Positions 42,965 through 52,327 of a stretch of DNA of 64,000 nucleotides are shown in pieces; positions within the stretch are counted from its first letter, which is position 1, and every line of letters begins with the position of its first letter. The notes under the pieces are model-generated. The model was not told the DNA's origin and searched no databases. It worked only from the letters and a program-made list of their open reading frames with translations. Source of the stretch: Anthoceros angustus (taxonomy: Eukaryota; Streptophyta; Anthocerotopsida; Anthocerotales; Anthocerotaceae). Made by a program: the position numbers and the translations under genes. The stretch is taken from the NCBI GenBank assembly GCA_010909165.1, contig VJWM01000134.1:434001-498000 (forward strand). The letters are read 5' to 3'.

Positions 42965-43554
42965 TGGAATCGAATCTCCGTGGCAGTGGCTGGGGACGCG
43001 TTTGTCTGTGAGACCTAATCGTGTGAGGTAGCAGAGTGTGGCAAACAGGTACGAGCAGCACACACTGCAGTTATTGGCGAATATGAAACTGTCGAAGAAG
43101 ACCGACCTCGATTGTCCATTGTGGGTATGAAATTAGTCGTCCCTGGACATACTCAGTCATGGAAGCTGAGTTGTCGGAGTTGTTCTCAGCTTTCGGACCC
43201 AGCTTTTGTTTCCTTGCTGAGGACAAGGAAATAGGTCACTGGCCTTGCTGAGGACAAGGAAATAGGTCACTGGTTGGAATGTGTTGAACACGTTAGGCTT
43301 TTCCATAAGCTTTCTTCCGCTTTCTTCCCTCCTCTTCTGAGGGCGACACAGTGATGAATTTTGTGTCACTGTACGTACGCTTCGGTCATGAAAACTGAGT
43401 TGTCGGATTTGTTCTCAGGTTTCAGACAGGTTTTTTCTTTCCTCCTTGAGGAACATGGAACTACGTGGGGAACTAGCTTGTTCAACCCATTCCGACTCTG
43501 TATGTGTTTTTGGTGCTTACGGACAAGTTCTTCGGAAAAGGTCAGATACGTGTG
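42965..43554. other. Spacer between the F-box gene and its broken copy
   Basis: Contains two diverged copies of GTCATGRAARCTGAGTTGTCGG (43155 and 43386) and a 31-bp tandem pair CCTTGCTGAGGACAAGGAAATAGGTCACTGG (43212 and 43243). Probably duplicated together with the F-box region. Confidence 0.6.
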
Positions 43555-43794
43555 ATGGAGCTGTTCTCAGCGATGAGGGAGATGGGTGGCGTTGGAGTCT
43601 CGGATGTCAGAAGCTATGCCGAGCAAGGAGGGGGAAGGGCAGTAAGGGCGCGGATCGAAGTGACAAGGGAGGAGTCCGAAGAGCGGCTGCCCAAGGACAT
43701 CTTGGAGAGAATTCAGGCATATCTGTCCATTACAGACTTCTGCCGGTCGCGCTTGGTGTGCAAGAGTTGGCATGCGAGGGTCCAGTCGCCTGCG

Positions 43795-44000
43795 TTCCAG
43801 AAGATACATGCCGAGTTGGCATGCGAGGCTTAGAACGCAGCGCCAGAAGATACATGCCAGTTGGCATGCGTGGCTCTGGAACACAGCGCCAGAAGATACA
43901 TGCGGAGTTGGCATGCGAGGCTCTGAAACGCAGCGCCAGAAGATACATGCCGAGTTGGCATGCGAGGCTTTCGTCGCCTGCGGTCAGGAAGATACATGCC
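43795..44000 (+). repeat. Minisatellite from F-box exon, ~46-49 bp unit, ~5 copies
   Basis: AAGATACATGCC recurs at 43801, 43847, 43893, 43940 and 43989, each with GAGTTGGCATGCGAGGC and GCAGCGCC. The unit corresponds to the codons for KIHAELA in the F-box copy. Confidence 0.9.
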
Positions 44001-44079
44001 GAGGTGGTCCCGAAGGACGAGTGGGTGCTCGCTCTCTCTCTGGCACGTTGTGATCATGCCAGAAACATCTACAAATCGC

Positions 44080-44420
44080 CCTGCGCTTACATGAGTGAAC
44101 ACAAACATCTTACTGAGTGATCACAAACATCCACAATTCGTCCTGCGCAACGATCACAAACATCTACAAAAACATCCACAATTCGCCCTGCGCAGCGATC
44201 ACAAACATCTACAAAAACATCCACAATTCGTCCTGCGCAACAATCACAAACATCTACAAATCGCCCTGCGCTTATATGAGTGATCACAAACATCACAACT
44301 TGCCCTGCGCTTACATGAGTGATCACAACTCTCTCTGCGCAGGGATCACAAACATCCACAACTCTCCTCACGCAGTGATCACAAACATCCACAACTCCTT
44401 CTGCGCTCACGTCTACGCAG
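44080..44420 (+). repeat. Minisatellite from F-box exon, GATCACAAACATCYACAA units
   Basis: At least eight units of GATCACAAACATC(C/T)ACAA...TCGYCCTGCGC with period about 30-75 bp. The sequence matches the coding segment for CDHGRDIHNSPCAY of the intact F-box gene. Confidence 0.9.
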
Positions 44421-44539
44421 TCTACGTCACGTCTCACATCTAAGTCACGTCAGAGACTCCACTGCTCTGACTACGTCACGTCTCTTTCACACTCCCACTC
44501 AAAGTGGGAGCGTTCACTTCTAAGTGATATAAAATAGCC

Positions 44540-44837
44540 CCAGCCTCAGCCTACATTGCTCAATTGTGATAACATGTCGGCTATAGCTTTAGTCGCTAAT
44601 CCTCGTTATCATGCTCGTATTAAGTACATTGAGCTATATCACCATTATATACGTGATGTTACTTCACGAGGAGTGGTGGTAGTGGCTTATGTAAATATCG
44701 AGGATAATACTGTCGATATTTTTACTAAGTCTCTTCCGACTCATAAACAGAACAAACATAGGGAAGGACTTGGAGTAATTGATGGTAGTGATATCATCAC
44801 TTTAGCAGCTGAGGAGGCCAAGTCAAGGACAAAATAG
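44540..44837 (+). pseudogene. Ty1/copia RNase H fragment
   Basis: A plus-strand frame reading LNCDNMSAIALVANPRYHAR, KYIELYHHYIRD, then VVAYVNIEDNTVDIFTKSLP matches the C-terminal RNase H end of Ty1/copia pol (family pattern CDNxSAI, HARxKHI, DIFTKxLP). A polypurine-tract-like AAGTGGGAG follows at 44852-44860, directly before a possible 3' LTR start (TGCC at 44862). No other pol domain is present. Confidence 0.85.
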
Positions 44838-44860
44838 TACTTTCCAAGCTTAAGTGGGAG

Positions 44861-45091
44861 CTGCCAAGTGGCGAGAGTGGATGAAGCTAATCTGAATTAG
44901 ATCCATCGTCAAGTCACTTAGGAGTCCTTTAAGCAACCTTAGTGTGCCTAGAGCTGAGTAGAGTGTGAAAGAGACGTTTCGTAGAAGACATAAGACAGTT
45001 TTGTTTGTATTTCTAGTTACTTCAATTATGCAAAGCATCTTGTGCAAGTCTCGTACGACTTTTGCTTTGCCACTAGCTCCATAGTTCTGTT
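44861..45091 (+). repeat. Possible 3' LTR remnant of the copia element
   Basis: Lies between the polypurine tract and the point where F-box homology resumes. It starts TGCCAAGTGG; the right end is unclear. No second LTR was identified. Confidence 0.4.
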
Positions 45092-45335
45092 GTGTGACCC
45101 TTCGAAAACACCATGTCCGTGGTGGCTGCTGCCTCGCTCGCAGCAAGATGAGGGCGGCGTCAGATTGGTCACCATGCCTCTTCAACCTGAGCTTGATGCT
45201 TTTGTGGGCAGCCAGAGTTGATGGAGTCCAAACACCGTTGCAGGGGCTGGGACGTGCGTGTTTCTGCGAGACCTCATCGTTTGAGACAAAACGAAGGGGG
45301 CAAACAGGCACGAGGAGAGCACGCTGCAGTTTTGT

Positions 45336-46205
45336 ACAGGAACTCTGGGATGTGCAGGGGAAGGATGTGGTAACTAAGGAAGGACTGGGGATGAAAATTC
45401 TGCAGGGTTACAAGAGCCACACCAGACAGACAGAAAACAGGATGAGGGGGATGGGCGAGAGTGGCAGCCTAGGCAGTTGAATCGCAGCAGCAAAAGACGG
45501 GCTGATTCCGGCCATCTCGAGACGATTCGTCTTCTTCCAGAGAGCATGCATATGGTTGATGCATAGTTGGCGCAAGAGGTAAACTTTCCGCTGTGCATGC
45601 CAGCCGTAGAATCCTTGGAGGTGAGTGGTGATGCGACAAAAGGGATGGGGGGGTGGAGAGGGGGTGGCAATTCCATCGCGGACTGCCCGAAGCAGGTTGG
45701 CAAGCCAACATCGGCATCCGCTTCGATCCCGATTCCTCATATTGGCAAGGAAAGCCAACCCACTGGACCGCTTCGATGGCGGAGATGCACCCGCGTCTCA
45801 TACGCTGTATGCCTCTACGGTGCAGGTTCCATGGAGCTACATACGCTGGGTTCTCGTCTTCCGACTTCCAGAGCCTGGGATCATGTGCAGGAATGCCGTA
45901 AACAGTACGTAGCTTGCACGTAATGTGCAATTTGTAATCTCCAGCGCTGGGCAAGGTGGGTTATATTCACATCCGATTCCGGGCCCGTTAACCTAGTGAC
46001 GCTTCGGTTGCAAGCCTCTGCGCACAGGCGAGATCAAATTATCAAATTCTGCGGCCAGCAACTTGGTCATCTACCAGTACCATTTTCGAACTATCAAATT
46101 ATGAAGAAAAAGTCCACTGATACCGGCCAGCAGAAGTTGGGAACCCGGAAGCTTCGACATCTTTGGCCATCTGATGCTACTGCCGAGAGGGCTTTCCCAA
46201 GAATG
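45336..46205. other. Intergenic, includes dispersed repeat
   Basis: Contains one arm of an inverted dispersed repeat (45642-45860) and otherwise no recognisable gene. Confidence 0.5.
45642..45860 (+). repeat. Inverted dispersed repeat, left arm
   Basis: GGATGGGGGGGTGG, TTGGCAAGCCAACA, ATATTGGCAAGGAAAGCCAA, CTCATACGCTGTA and ATACGCTGGGTT occur here in order and again, as the reverse complement, at ~51110-51296. About 220 bp, moderately diverged. Confidence 0.85.
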
Positions 46206-46209
46206 GTTT

Positions 46210-46273
46210 TGCGGTAAGAAGAAACTACATCTTCTCCTACCTGTAGGAGAATGTGAGGTTTCTTCTTACCGCA
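46210..46273. other. 64-nt near-perfect hairpin
   Basis: Arms TGCGGTAAGAAGAAAC (46210-46225) and its exact reverse complement (46258-46273), then a 6/6 internal loop, then a 9-bp inner stem TTCTCCTAC/GTAGGAGAA (46232-46240 with 46243-46251) closed by CT. Stronger than expected by chance. Could be a MITE tip, a small-RNA precursor or a terminator; nothing else defines it. Confidence 0.8.
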
Positions 46274-46279
46274 GAACAA

Positions 46280-47610
46280 ATAGCCTCTCCGTGTAGGTAG
46301 GATGGCAGCAACCATGATAGGAGTGCCCTAGAGTCTAGGCTCAAGGAAGTTGCAAAATCACAAAATATGTCCCACACCATTCTTTAGATCTGGATACTAC
46401 ACTTTGCTCCGGTTGATTTAGCTCTCTCTAGGCATATAATAGGGTATCATATTAAAAACTTCAAATTTCAAAATAAACTAAAGCTATTGGGAGGGATGGC
46501 CCCCACAGCTACAAGCCCCTGATGGATCGGAAGCACGGATCAGGCCAGCCCAAATCTGTACTTGCATGGAATCCAATAAGCATCAAAAATCACAACATAC
46601 ATGAGTGTGTAACACCTTAAGAAAGCCAAAGGTTTCACCCTCTAGTCACAGATGGGTCACCTGTGCTGACCGGTGCACAGGTGAAACGACATATATATTA
46701 GGGTTCGAGTGTGGGACAATGGCCTCAGCCGAAAGATGGTGATTTAACTTTCAACAGGAATCTTCAGAAGTTTTCGGATTGTAATTTGCATCACTGGCCA
46801 TGTCTCCACCACTGCCTACCCAGAAAATCACACAAGCGCTAGAGGCACATGCAAGCATCCACAGAACTGTACTTGACCGGAAGAAGTTGTCAGCTGGTAG
46901 TGCATGTTGTATCATCACCAGACTAAGAACAGGTCTATGAGTTGATCATCATCCAACTTCGGATCAGTCTGGAGAGGAAAGCAGCTCGCTCAATGAGCAA
47001 CACAGGCATCCAACAGGGTGTATGTAGGGGTAACAAACTCAAGAGAGATGACCACAATCCACCATGCTTGTCAGATGGTACGCAGTATCACGCACTCGAC
47101 AGTCGCAGCCATGAAACAGATCAAAGAGAGGCATCACAACTCTGCACTGGGCCGATTCACCGGTATGGATCGACCCCAGGCGCCAGTACACCAGCAACTT
47201 TCTGGGACACAATGTGGCCGCGCAGCTGCGAACGTGTCTGAGATGCTATTGTCAGGTGACACACACGAACGAACGAACTGAATGCTTCAGCGAAATTTCA
47301 AGTCACTGTATGCCTCCGATGAATCAGGCGAACATAGCGGACCAACGGGTCACGCTAGAAACAAGGCACGACCAAGAAAAGACCAACACACACAAGGAGG
47401 CCAGAAAGCGCAAAAACATGGAGCCTAGAAGGCACATCGACAAGCCTGCTCCGTAATCCGGGACAGGGCGCGTACAGAAGTCCAGAGCCTAGCCCCGCTC
47501 TCCTTGCTAGGGCACACGACGCTAGGGCGGCATCCACCTGAAATACAAGCAAGGGGCTCGATTGCATCACAGAAGAGGACCTCTTGGTTGTTATGTAGCC
47601 CCCTACACCA
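46280..47610. other. Intergenic, no gene seen
   Basis: Short frames only, on both strands, with no domain recognised. Confidence 0.5.
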
Positions 47611-47612
47611 TT

Positions 47613-47710
47613 TTTAGGGCTTCTATCTTTATATGAATTAGGGTTTTGGGCTTCTATCATTATATCAGTTAGGGTTTTGGGCTTCTATCCTATTTGATTA
47701 GGGTTTTGCA
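47613..47710 (+). repeat. Short tandem repeat with TTAGGGTTTTGGGCTTCTAT
   Basis: About three units of TTAGGGTTTTGGGCTTCTATC plus an AT-rich spacer, period ~37 bp. It contains TTAGGGTTT, which resembles plant telomere sequence, but it is not a (TTTAGGG)n array. Confidence 0.7.
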
Positions 47711-48070
47711 AAACCGGTTGATGAGTAGTTGATTTGAAAGGTCTAAAACTCTAGAGCGGCATAGTCTTACCACATAAATCAAAGAAAATATTATTGAGGG
47801 GAAAAAAATGATGGGGAGAGCCATTTAGGGACAACAATGGGCGATCCTAGAGTCGGGATAAAAAGGAGCTATTAAGTCCCCAACCTAAAGTCACTTATTA
47901 TGCAAGCAATATGATAAGGTAGGTAGGGCAAATGGCCTACTCACAACGGAGGAAGAAGAAGATGCAATCACCTGCTGTCGCCACGTTGTGAAGGATCTCT
48001 GTTGCGAGAGCCCGTTGAGAGGTGATAGAAACGCGCTGTAAGAAAAATATCATGAAGAAATAGGGGGACA
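47711..48070. other. Intergenic, no gene seen
   Basis: No coding or structural signal recognised. Confidence 0.4.
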
Positions 48071-48730
48071 GCCCCGCCCCATGTCTGTGGGCATGGTAGA
48101 CTTAGGTGCAGGATTTTGAAAATTTATCGAAGTCCTCAGCCATTGTCCCATAAGTATCTAAGGCCCGCCCCATGTCTGTGGGCATGGTAGACTTAGGTGC
48201 AGGATTTTGAAAATTTATCGAAGTCCTCAGCCATTGTCCCATAAGTATCTAAGGCGAGCGAGATGAAGAGATGGCCGCTTGCATCCCGTCATGCTTCCTA
48301 ACCGGGCATGTAGAAGAAGAAGAAGAATTTTATTTAAGTCCACTAAGGACGGATTTCCGTCATGGGACTCGGTCCTTAACAACAGAAGAATTTTATTTAA
48401 GTCCACTAAGGACGGATTTCCGTCATGGGACTCGGTCCTTAACAACTTTATTTAAGTCCACTAAGGACGGATTTCCGTCATGGGACTCGGTCCTTAACAA
48501 CTTGTACCATGGTTGCCTAAGCTACTTGCACCAAGGGCATCCATTCCCTTTAGGCACCCCATCTAAGTACCGATCCAAGCTCAGGATGCTTAATCACGGC
48601 GTTCTTATAAATGTGTGTCCATTTGGCCACCAAGGGCATCCATTCCCTTTAGGCACCCCATCTAAGTACCGATCCAAGCTCAGGATGCTTAATCACGGCG
48701 TTCTTATAAATGTGTGTCCATTTGGCCTAG
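48071..48730 (+). repeat. Nested tandem repeats (91, 55-63 and 99 bp units)
   Basis: Three arrays in a row: CCGCCCCATGTCTGTGGGCA units, period 91 bp, two copies (48071-48252); TTATTTAAGTCCACTAAGGA units, three copies with period 63 then 55 bp (~48329-48500); and CCAAGGGCATCCATTCCCTT units, period 99 bp, two copies (48531-48728). The last belongs to the family seen at 39.64 kb. A 159-codon frame runs through but mirrors the repeats and is not a credible gene. Confidence 0.85.
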
Positions 48731-49382
48731 GCCAGTTGGACAAGATTTAGGCTTAGGCGCAAGATTTTGGCATCTTCCTCCCTATACACGTGTCGTTCTC
48801 TCAGCGATCCTCCCCCAACACCATGCCTCGGTCTCCGCAGCGTGCATTCCACTTACCCAAACGAGTGCATTCCCGCCCTGCTGCACATGGAGGCCACGTG
48901 GGAAGTTGAACTCGTCCAGTGTTGAAACCGTCATGGCTCGCCGTGTGACATTCCCTTCCACTTTTCAGGAAATAAGCTAATGTTTCCTCCGATTCATCTA
49001 CAAATACCCTAGAAAAAACGACGTGTATCTGAAAAAGCCGTGCAGTCCACGGCGGGGATTTTTTACAGGCACAGCCAGGTGGCCTTTCGGGATAAGGCGA
49101 TCAGCCGGTGCCGACGAGGATGAACCTTCCCGTGAAAGCCCCCGTTCCAGTCCTTTATAGCCGCGACTTACGTCCGCGACTTGGAGCAGGGCGCGGTCGA
49201 GGCAGGGGTCGGTCAAGCCTGCATCCGAAAAGAGCGCGCTTTTTCCAGGTGAGGACACGGAGCCGACATCACGCATTGCATTTGATTCAATAGTTTGTTT
49301 AGTTTCTGGCAGCGCATTCCGCCATGGCAACTTTCAAGGAGTGATCTGAAGATGGGAGTGGGTTGTGGCAGTGACGAGGAAG
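48731..49382. other. Upstream region of the lectin gene
   Basis: No gene recognised; presumably includes the lectin promoter and 5' UTR. Confidence 0.4.
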
Positions 49383-50291
49383 ATGAAGGGTGTGTGCCTC
49401 CCCGTGCAGCTCGCCATTGTGGCGCTGCTCATGGTTGCAAGCAGCGGCATTGGGGCCGCGGCCAGCAACCAGCATCACAAACGGCCCGACGTCCCCAAGG
49501 GAGTGAGCCTCTCCTACCCGCCCTTCACCTCGGCCCTCAACTGCAGCTTCGACGGAGCAGACGTTCCCGTGAGGGACATCTGCACGCCGTCCGTCCCGCC
49601 CGGGCAGATCGTTTTCTCCTATGACAATGACGTCATCTCCGTGCGCTACGCGTACAACAAGAAGGTGCGGCTGTACAAGAAGAAGAGCAGGCTCGCGGCC
49701 TCCTTCTCCACGGAGTACGTCATCAACTTTGACCGCGACAGTGAGCGGAGCGTGCAGCGGGTGTTCGGAGGGGGGTTCGCCTTCGCCATCACCCCCACCC
49801 AGGACGTGGGCAGCAGCGGGCCCGAGAGCTTTGGTTTGTTCGAGATCGATCCCGCCACGGGCAAGTCGCTGCGCGGGAAGAAGACCAAGACCGTGGCTGT
49901 GGAGATTGACACGTCCCGGGTGGAGGGGGAGACCTGGGACCCTCAGATTCCGCATGTCGGGCTGGATATCAACAGCGTGGACTCCGTGGTGGACAGCTTC
50001 CTCTGGGACGGGGCCAGCTTCATCGATCGGAAGATTGGGGTGTTCATTGATTACGATGCCAGGAAGGAGTATCTGTCTGTGAAGTTTCAGAACATCTCTG
50101 CTAACGGGAAGCCTGATAAGAAGAAGGCCAAGCTGTACCTTCAGTACTCGGGTTTGAAGCTCTCGGATTACGTGAATGAGAAGTCGTATGTTGGGTTCTC
50201 TTCCAGAGTTCCTGTCACCACTGATGGGGTCTACAGGCTTTACGACTGGAAGTTCAGCACCAAGTGGGTTGTCACTCGTCACTGGCATTGA
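49383..50291 (+). CDS. Secreted L-type (legume-type) lectin
   Basis: A 302-codon single exon. Residues 1-27 form a signal peptide: Lys near the start, hydrophobic core VQLAIVALLMVASSG, small residues AAA at the cleavage site. The rest is one legume-lectin beta-sandwich domain. Conserved parts are FGGGFAFAITP, SFGLFEID, the metal/carbohydrate site strand TVAVEIDTS followed by WDPQIPHVGLDINSV, and YVGFSSRVPV near the end. Family members bind sugars with help from Ca/Mn ions held by the VAVEID acidic pair and the DPxxxH segment. There is no membrane segment or kinase domain, so it is a soluble secreted lectin and not a lectin receptor kinase. The ATG chosen is the first in frame and starts the signal peptide. 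The gene is GC-rich and intact. Confidence 0.88.
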   Translation: MKGVCLPVQLAIVALLMVASSGIGAAASNQHHKRPDVPKGVSLSYPPFTSALNCSFDGADVPVRDICTPSVPPGQIVFSYDNDVISVRYAYNKKVRLYKKKSRLAASFSTEYVINFDRDSERSVQRVFGGGFAFAITPTQDVGSSGPESFGLFEIDPATGKSLRGKKTKTVAVEIDTSRVEGETWDPQIPHVGLDINSVDSVVDSFLWDGASFIDRKIGVFIDYDARKEYLSVKFQNISANGKPDKKKAKLYLQYSGLKLSDYVNEKSYVGFSSRVPVTTDGVYRLYDWKFSTKWVVTRHWH

Positions 50292-50347
50292 TCCATTTGC
50301 GTGTAGTGGGTTGTGACCCGCGAGTGGCACTGATGTTTTGCGTGTAG
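50263..50347 (+). repeat. Tandem duplication across the lectin stop codon (~42 bp x2)
   Basis: GTGGGTTGTCACTCGTCACTGGCATTGAT...TTTGCGTGTAG is followed at once by GTGGGTTGTGACCCGCGAGTGGCACTGAT...TTTGCGTGTAG. The second copy repeats the last codons and stop in the 3' UTR. Confidence 0.85.
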
Positions 50348-52327
50348 CGGTGTTTAATACCAGGTCGTTTGTCAGCAGCAAGTGGCGGTGTCTGCATTTC
50401 TAGGCAGACGAAGCTGCATTGCCTGCACATCGGCTTAGTCCTACCGGCTTGACAGAGCCTGACTTAGATCTGTAGACAAAGATTTTTCGAATTCTGCTTG
50501 CTGGTCCTCGCCCATAACACTGACGTTACCCGATTTAGCCAAGACTTGTCCAGATGTACCGCCAACAAATACAGTGCCAAGACTTTTCCACATGCATTAA
50601 AAACAAGTACTGAATTGGAATGGTTGGAACCATCATGTTGTCTATTTTCTTGTGCTCGACAAGGAAACAACAGTTATGCCTGAACACGGAGATCAAGTCC
50701 CACAACTCAATTTATGGCTGAAGACCCTTCAGTGAAGAGTGGAACTTTCAGTCTGTAGCCCTCAAAGTAGAATCAAGGCCGGTCTTCCTCAACAGCCTTA
50801 CAGTTGCTAAACACTTCAGCAAAGATTGCTCAGCTGCCTGTGCCTGTTTGCTCCACTCTGCTACCTCGAACAATTTGATCTCACATAATCACACACGTCC
50901 CAGCCACTGCTACGGAGTTTGCGTTAACTATACAGGTCCTCCTTGAAGTCTGAAAGGACTACATATTAGGTTGTCGACTTCTTCAATTGCAGAGAGGTCT
51001 TTCTGTTACGCGTTTTCTTTCCAGCTGCCTTCAGAAGCCCTGGTGAAGGTCACCCTGTTTGCACGGGATACCGTCTCCGACTGTTCACACTGTACAGAGC
51101 TCCACGTCCCATGGGTTGAAACCCAGCGTATGCAGCGATCGGCTCCAACAGGAGCAGAAGCGTACAGCGTATGAGATGCGGGTGAATGGCTTGGCTTTCC
51201 TTGCCAATATGGGGATGGAAGCGGATCCCGGTGTTGGCTTGCCAATCTGGGGAGTAAGGACCACGATGGAAATGCCACCCCCCCATCCCTTCCCCTCTCT
51301 GGTCTGGCCCTTCTAACCCTGCAGAATCCTCATCCCCAATCCTCCCTTGATTTCCACATCCCTCACCTGCACTCCTTCCCCACTCCTTCTCCTGCTCCAC
51401 GGGTTCTTTCTTTCTTGGGACGATCCAGTTCTGATTGATGAAAGTATCTGCTCACACCACAAGCAACAAGTCACACTCGCCAGACGGTGGACTACCTACA
51501 AATGCTTGCCGCCACAACCGCTGTTGCTGCGAAATTGACGAGGCATTGTTGTAGAAGACAGGTATGTATGCCTCTGTGAGTTGAATCCAGGCGCTCAACT
51601 TGAAAGGAAACGTAAATAATTCCTCCGGTACTTTCTCACCCGGCCCTCAACGCTGCATGAAGCACCTGAACAACGAGTCTGTAATTGTTCACTTTGAGGC
51701 TGGAAAAACAACTACGTGGATCCAAAGGGTCATCGCATCTAGACAAGTCCATGAGCTGGGACTCTCCAGAACTGCGGCTTAAGGGAACTGTCACTGCAAA
51801 CTAGTCCGGGAAGTGCTTTCAGCATATGCAAACATGACACGGTGCGTGACATACCACAATGGCATAAATGTTGGTGGTAGCCCATTCATTTTAAAGAGGG
51901 ACACAAACAAGGAGAACACCGCAAAATTTCTTGAAGAACATCAAAATAACACAATCCTGCATACTAGTATATAGAAGCTAACATTAGATCTTACCCCATC
52001 TACAAATTCCCAAGTGGAGAGCAACTCCCATGTAGGAAGTTACTATAAATAATAACCTCCTCGTGAATAATAGTTTTCTCGATAGAAATAGCTTTCGACT
52101 ATATATGGCATTATAGGGCGACATAATATAGTCATTCACTTCATTAGTTGGGCCACTCTTTTCATTTTTCAAGGAAGAAACGAATAATGGTCTAAGAAAA
52201 AGAAACCTATTTGATGTATTTTTTGAAAGCTGATGTGTTTTTCCCATTGAATTGAGACAATTATAATCTATAGATTTTTCGTTCATAGTAAAGAGGAACA
52301 TAGTGAGGAGTTGGTCTACAAGTCATC
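50348..52327. other. Intergenic between lectin and PLATZ
   Basis: Contains the right arm of the inverted dispersed repeat (51110-51296) and an AT-rich stretch from ~51900 leading into the PLATZ gene. No gene is recognised. Confidence 0.5.
51110..51296 (-). repeat. Inverted dispersed repeat, right arm
   Basis: Reverse complement of the sequence at 45642-45860; the lectin gene lies between the two arms. Confidence 0.85.

Larger units (their letters stand above)
43555..45335 (+). pseudogene. F-box gene copy broken by minisatellites and a copia fragment
   Basis: Related to the F-box gene at 41.7 kb. The 5' part (ATG at 43555) keeps an F-box with EERLPKDILERIQAYLSITDF and RSRLVCKSWHARV, but the frame ends at a TAG (43831-43833) inside a tandem array derived from the next segment (PAFRKMHAELA). 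A second array (44080-44420) derives from the following segment (CDHGRDIHNSPCAY). The middle, roughly 250 codons, is missing and replaced by Ty1/copia sequence. The 3' part resumes at ~45092 with WWLLP-, QPELDAFVGSQS-stop and shared 3' flank to ~45335. It cannot make a full F-box protein. A short F-box-only peptide (~93 aa) could still be encoded. Confidence 0.85.

Noticed and set aside
43795-44420. Possible CRISPR-like array of repeats and spacers
   Set aside because: Units are contiguous, derive from F-box codons and have no unique spacers; the setting is a plant nuclear genome.
44087-44443. Repetitive minus-strand frame (CDxCAGRIVDV units)
   Set aside because: Antisense reading of the F-box-derived minisatellite.
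47613-47710. Interstitial telomere array
   Set aside because: TTAGGGTTT occurs only inside longer ~37 bp units and not as (TTTAGGG)n.
48271-48750. 159-codon frame with internal repeats
   Set aside because: It follows the tandem repeats exactly and has no non-repeat protein feature, so it is not taken as a gene.
49299-50381. Minus-strand 360-codon frame over the lectin gene
   Set aside because: Antisense shadow of GC-biased third positions; the plus strand has a signal peptide and lectin domain.
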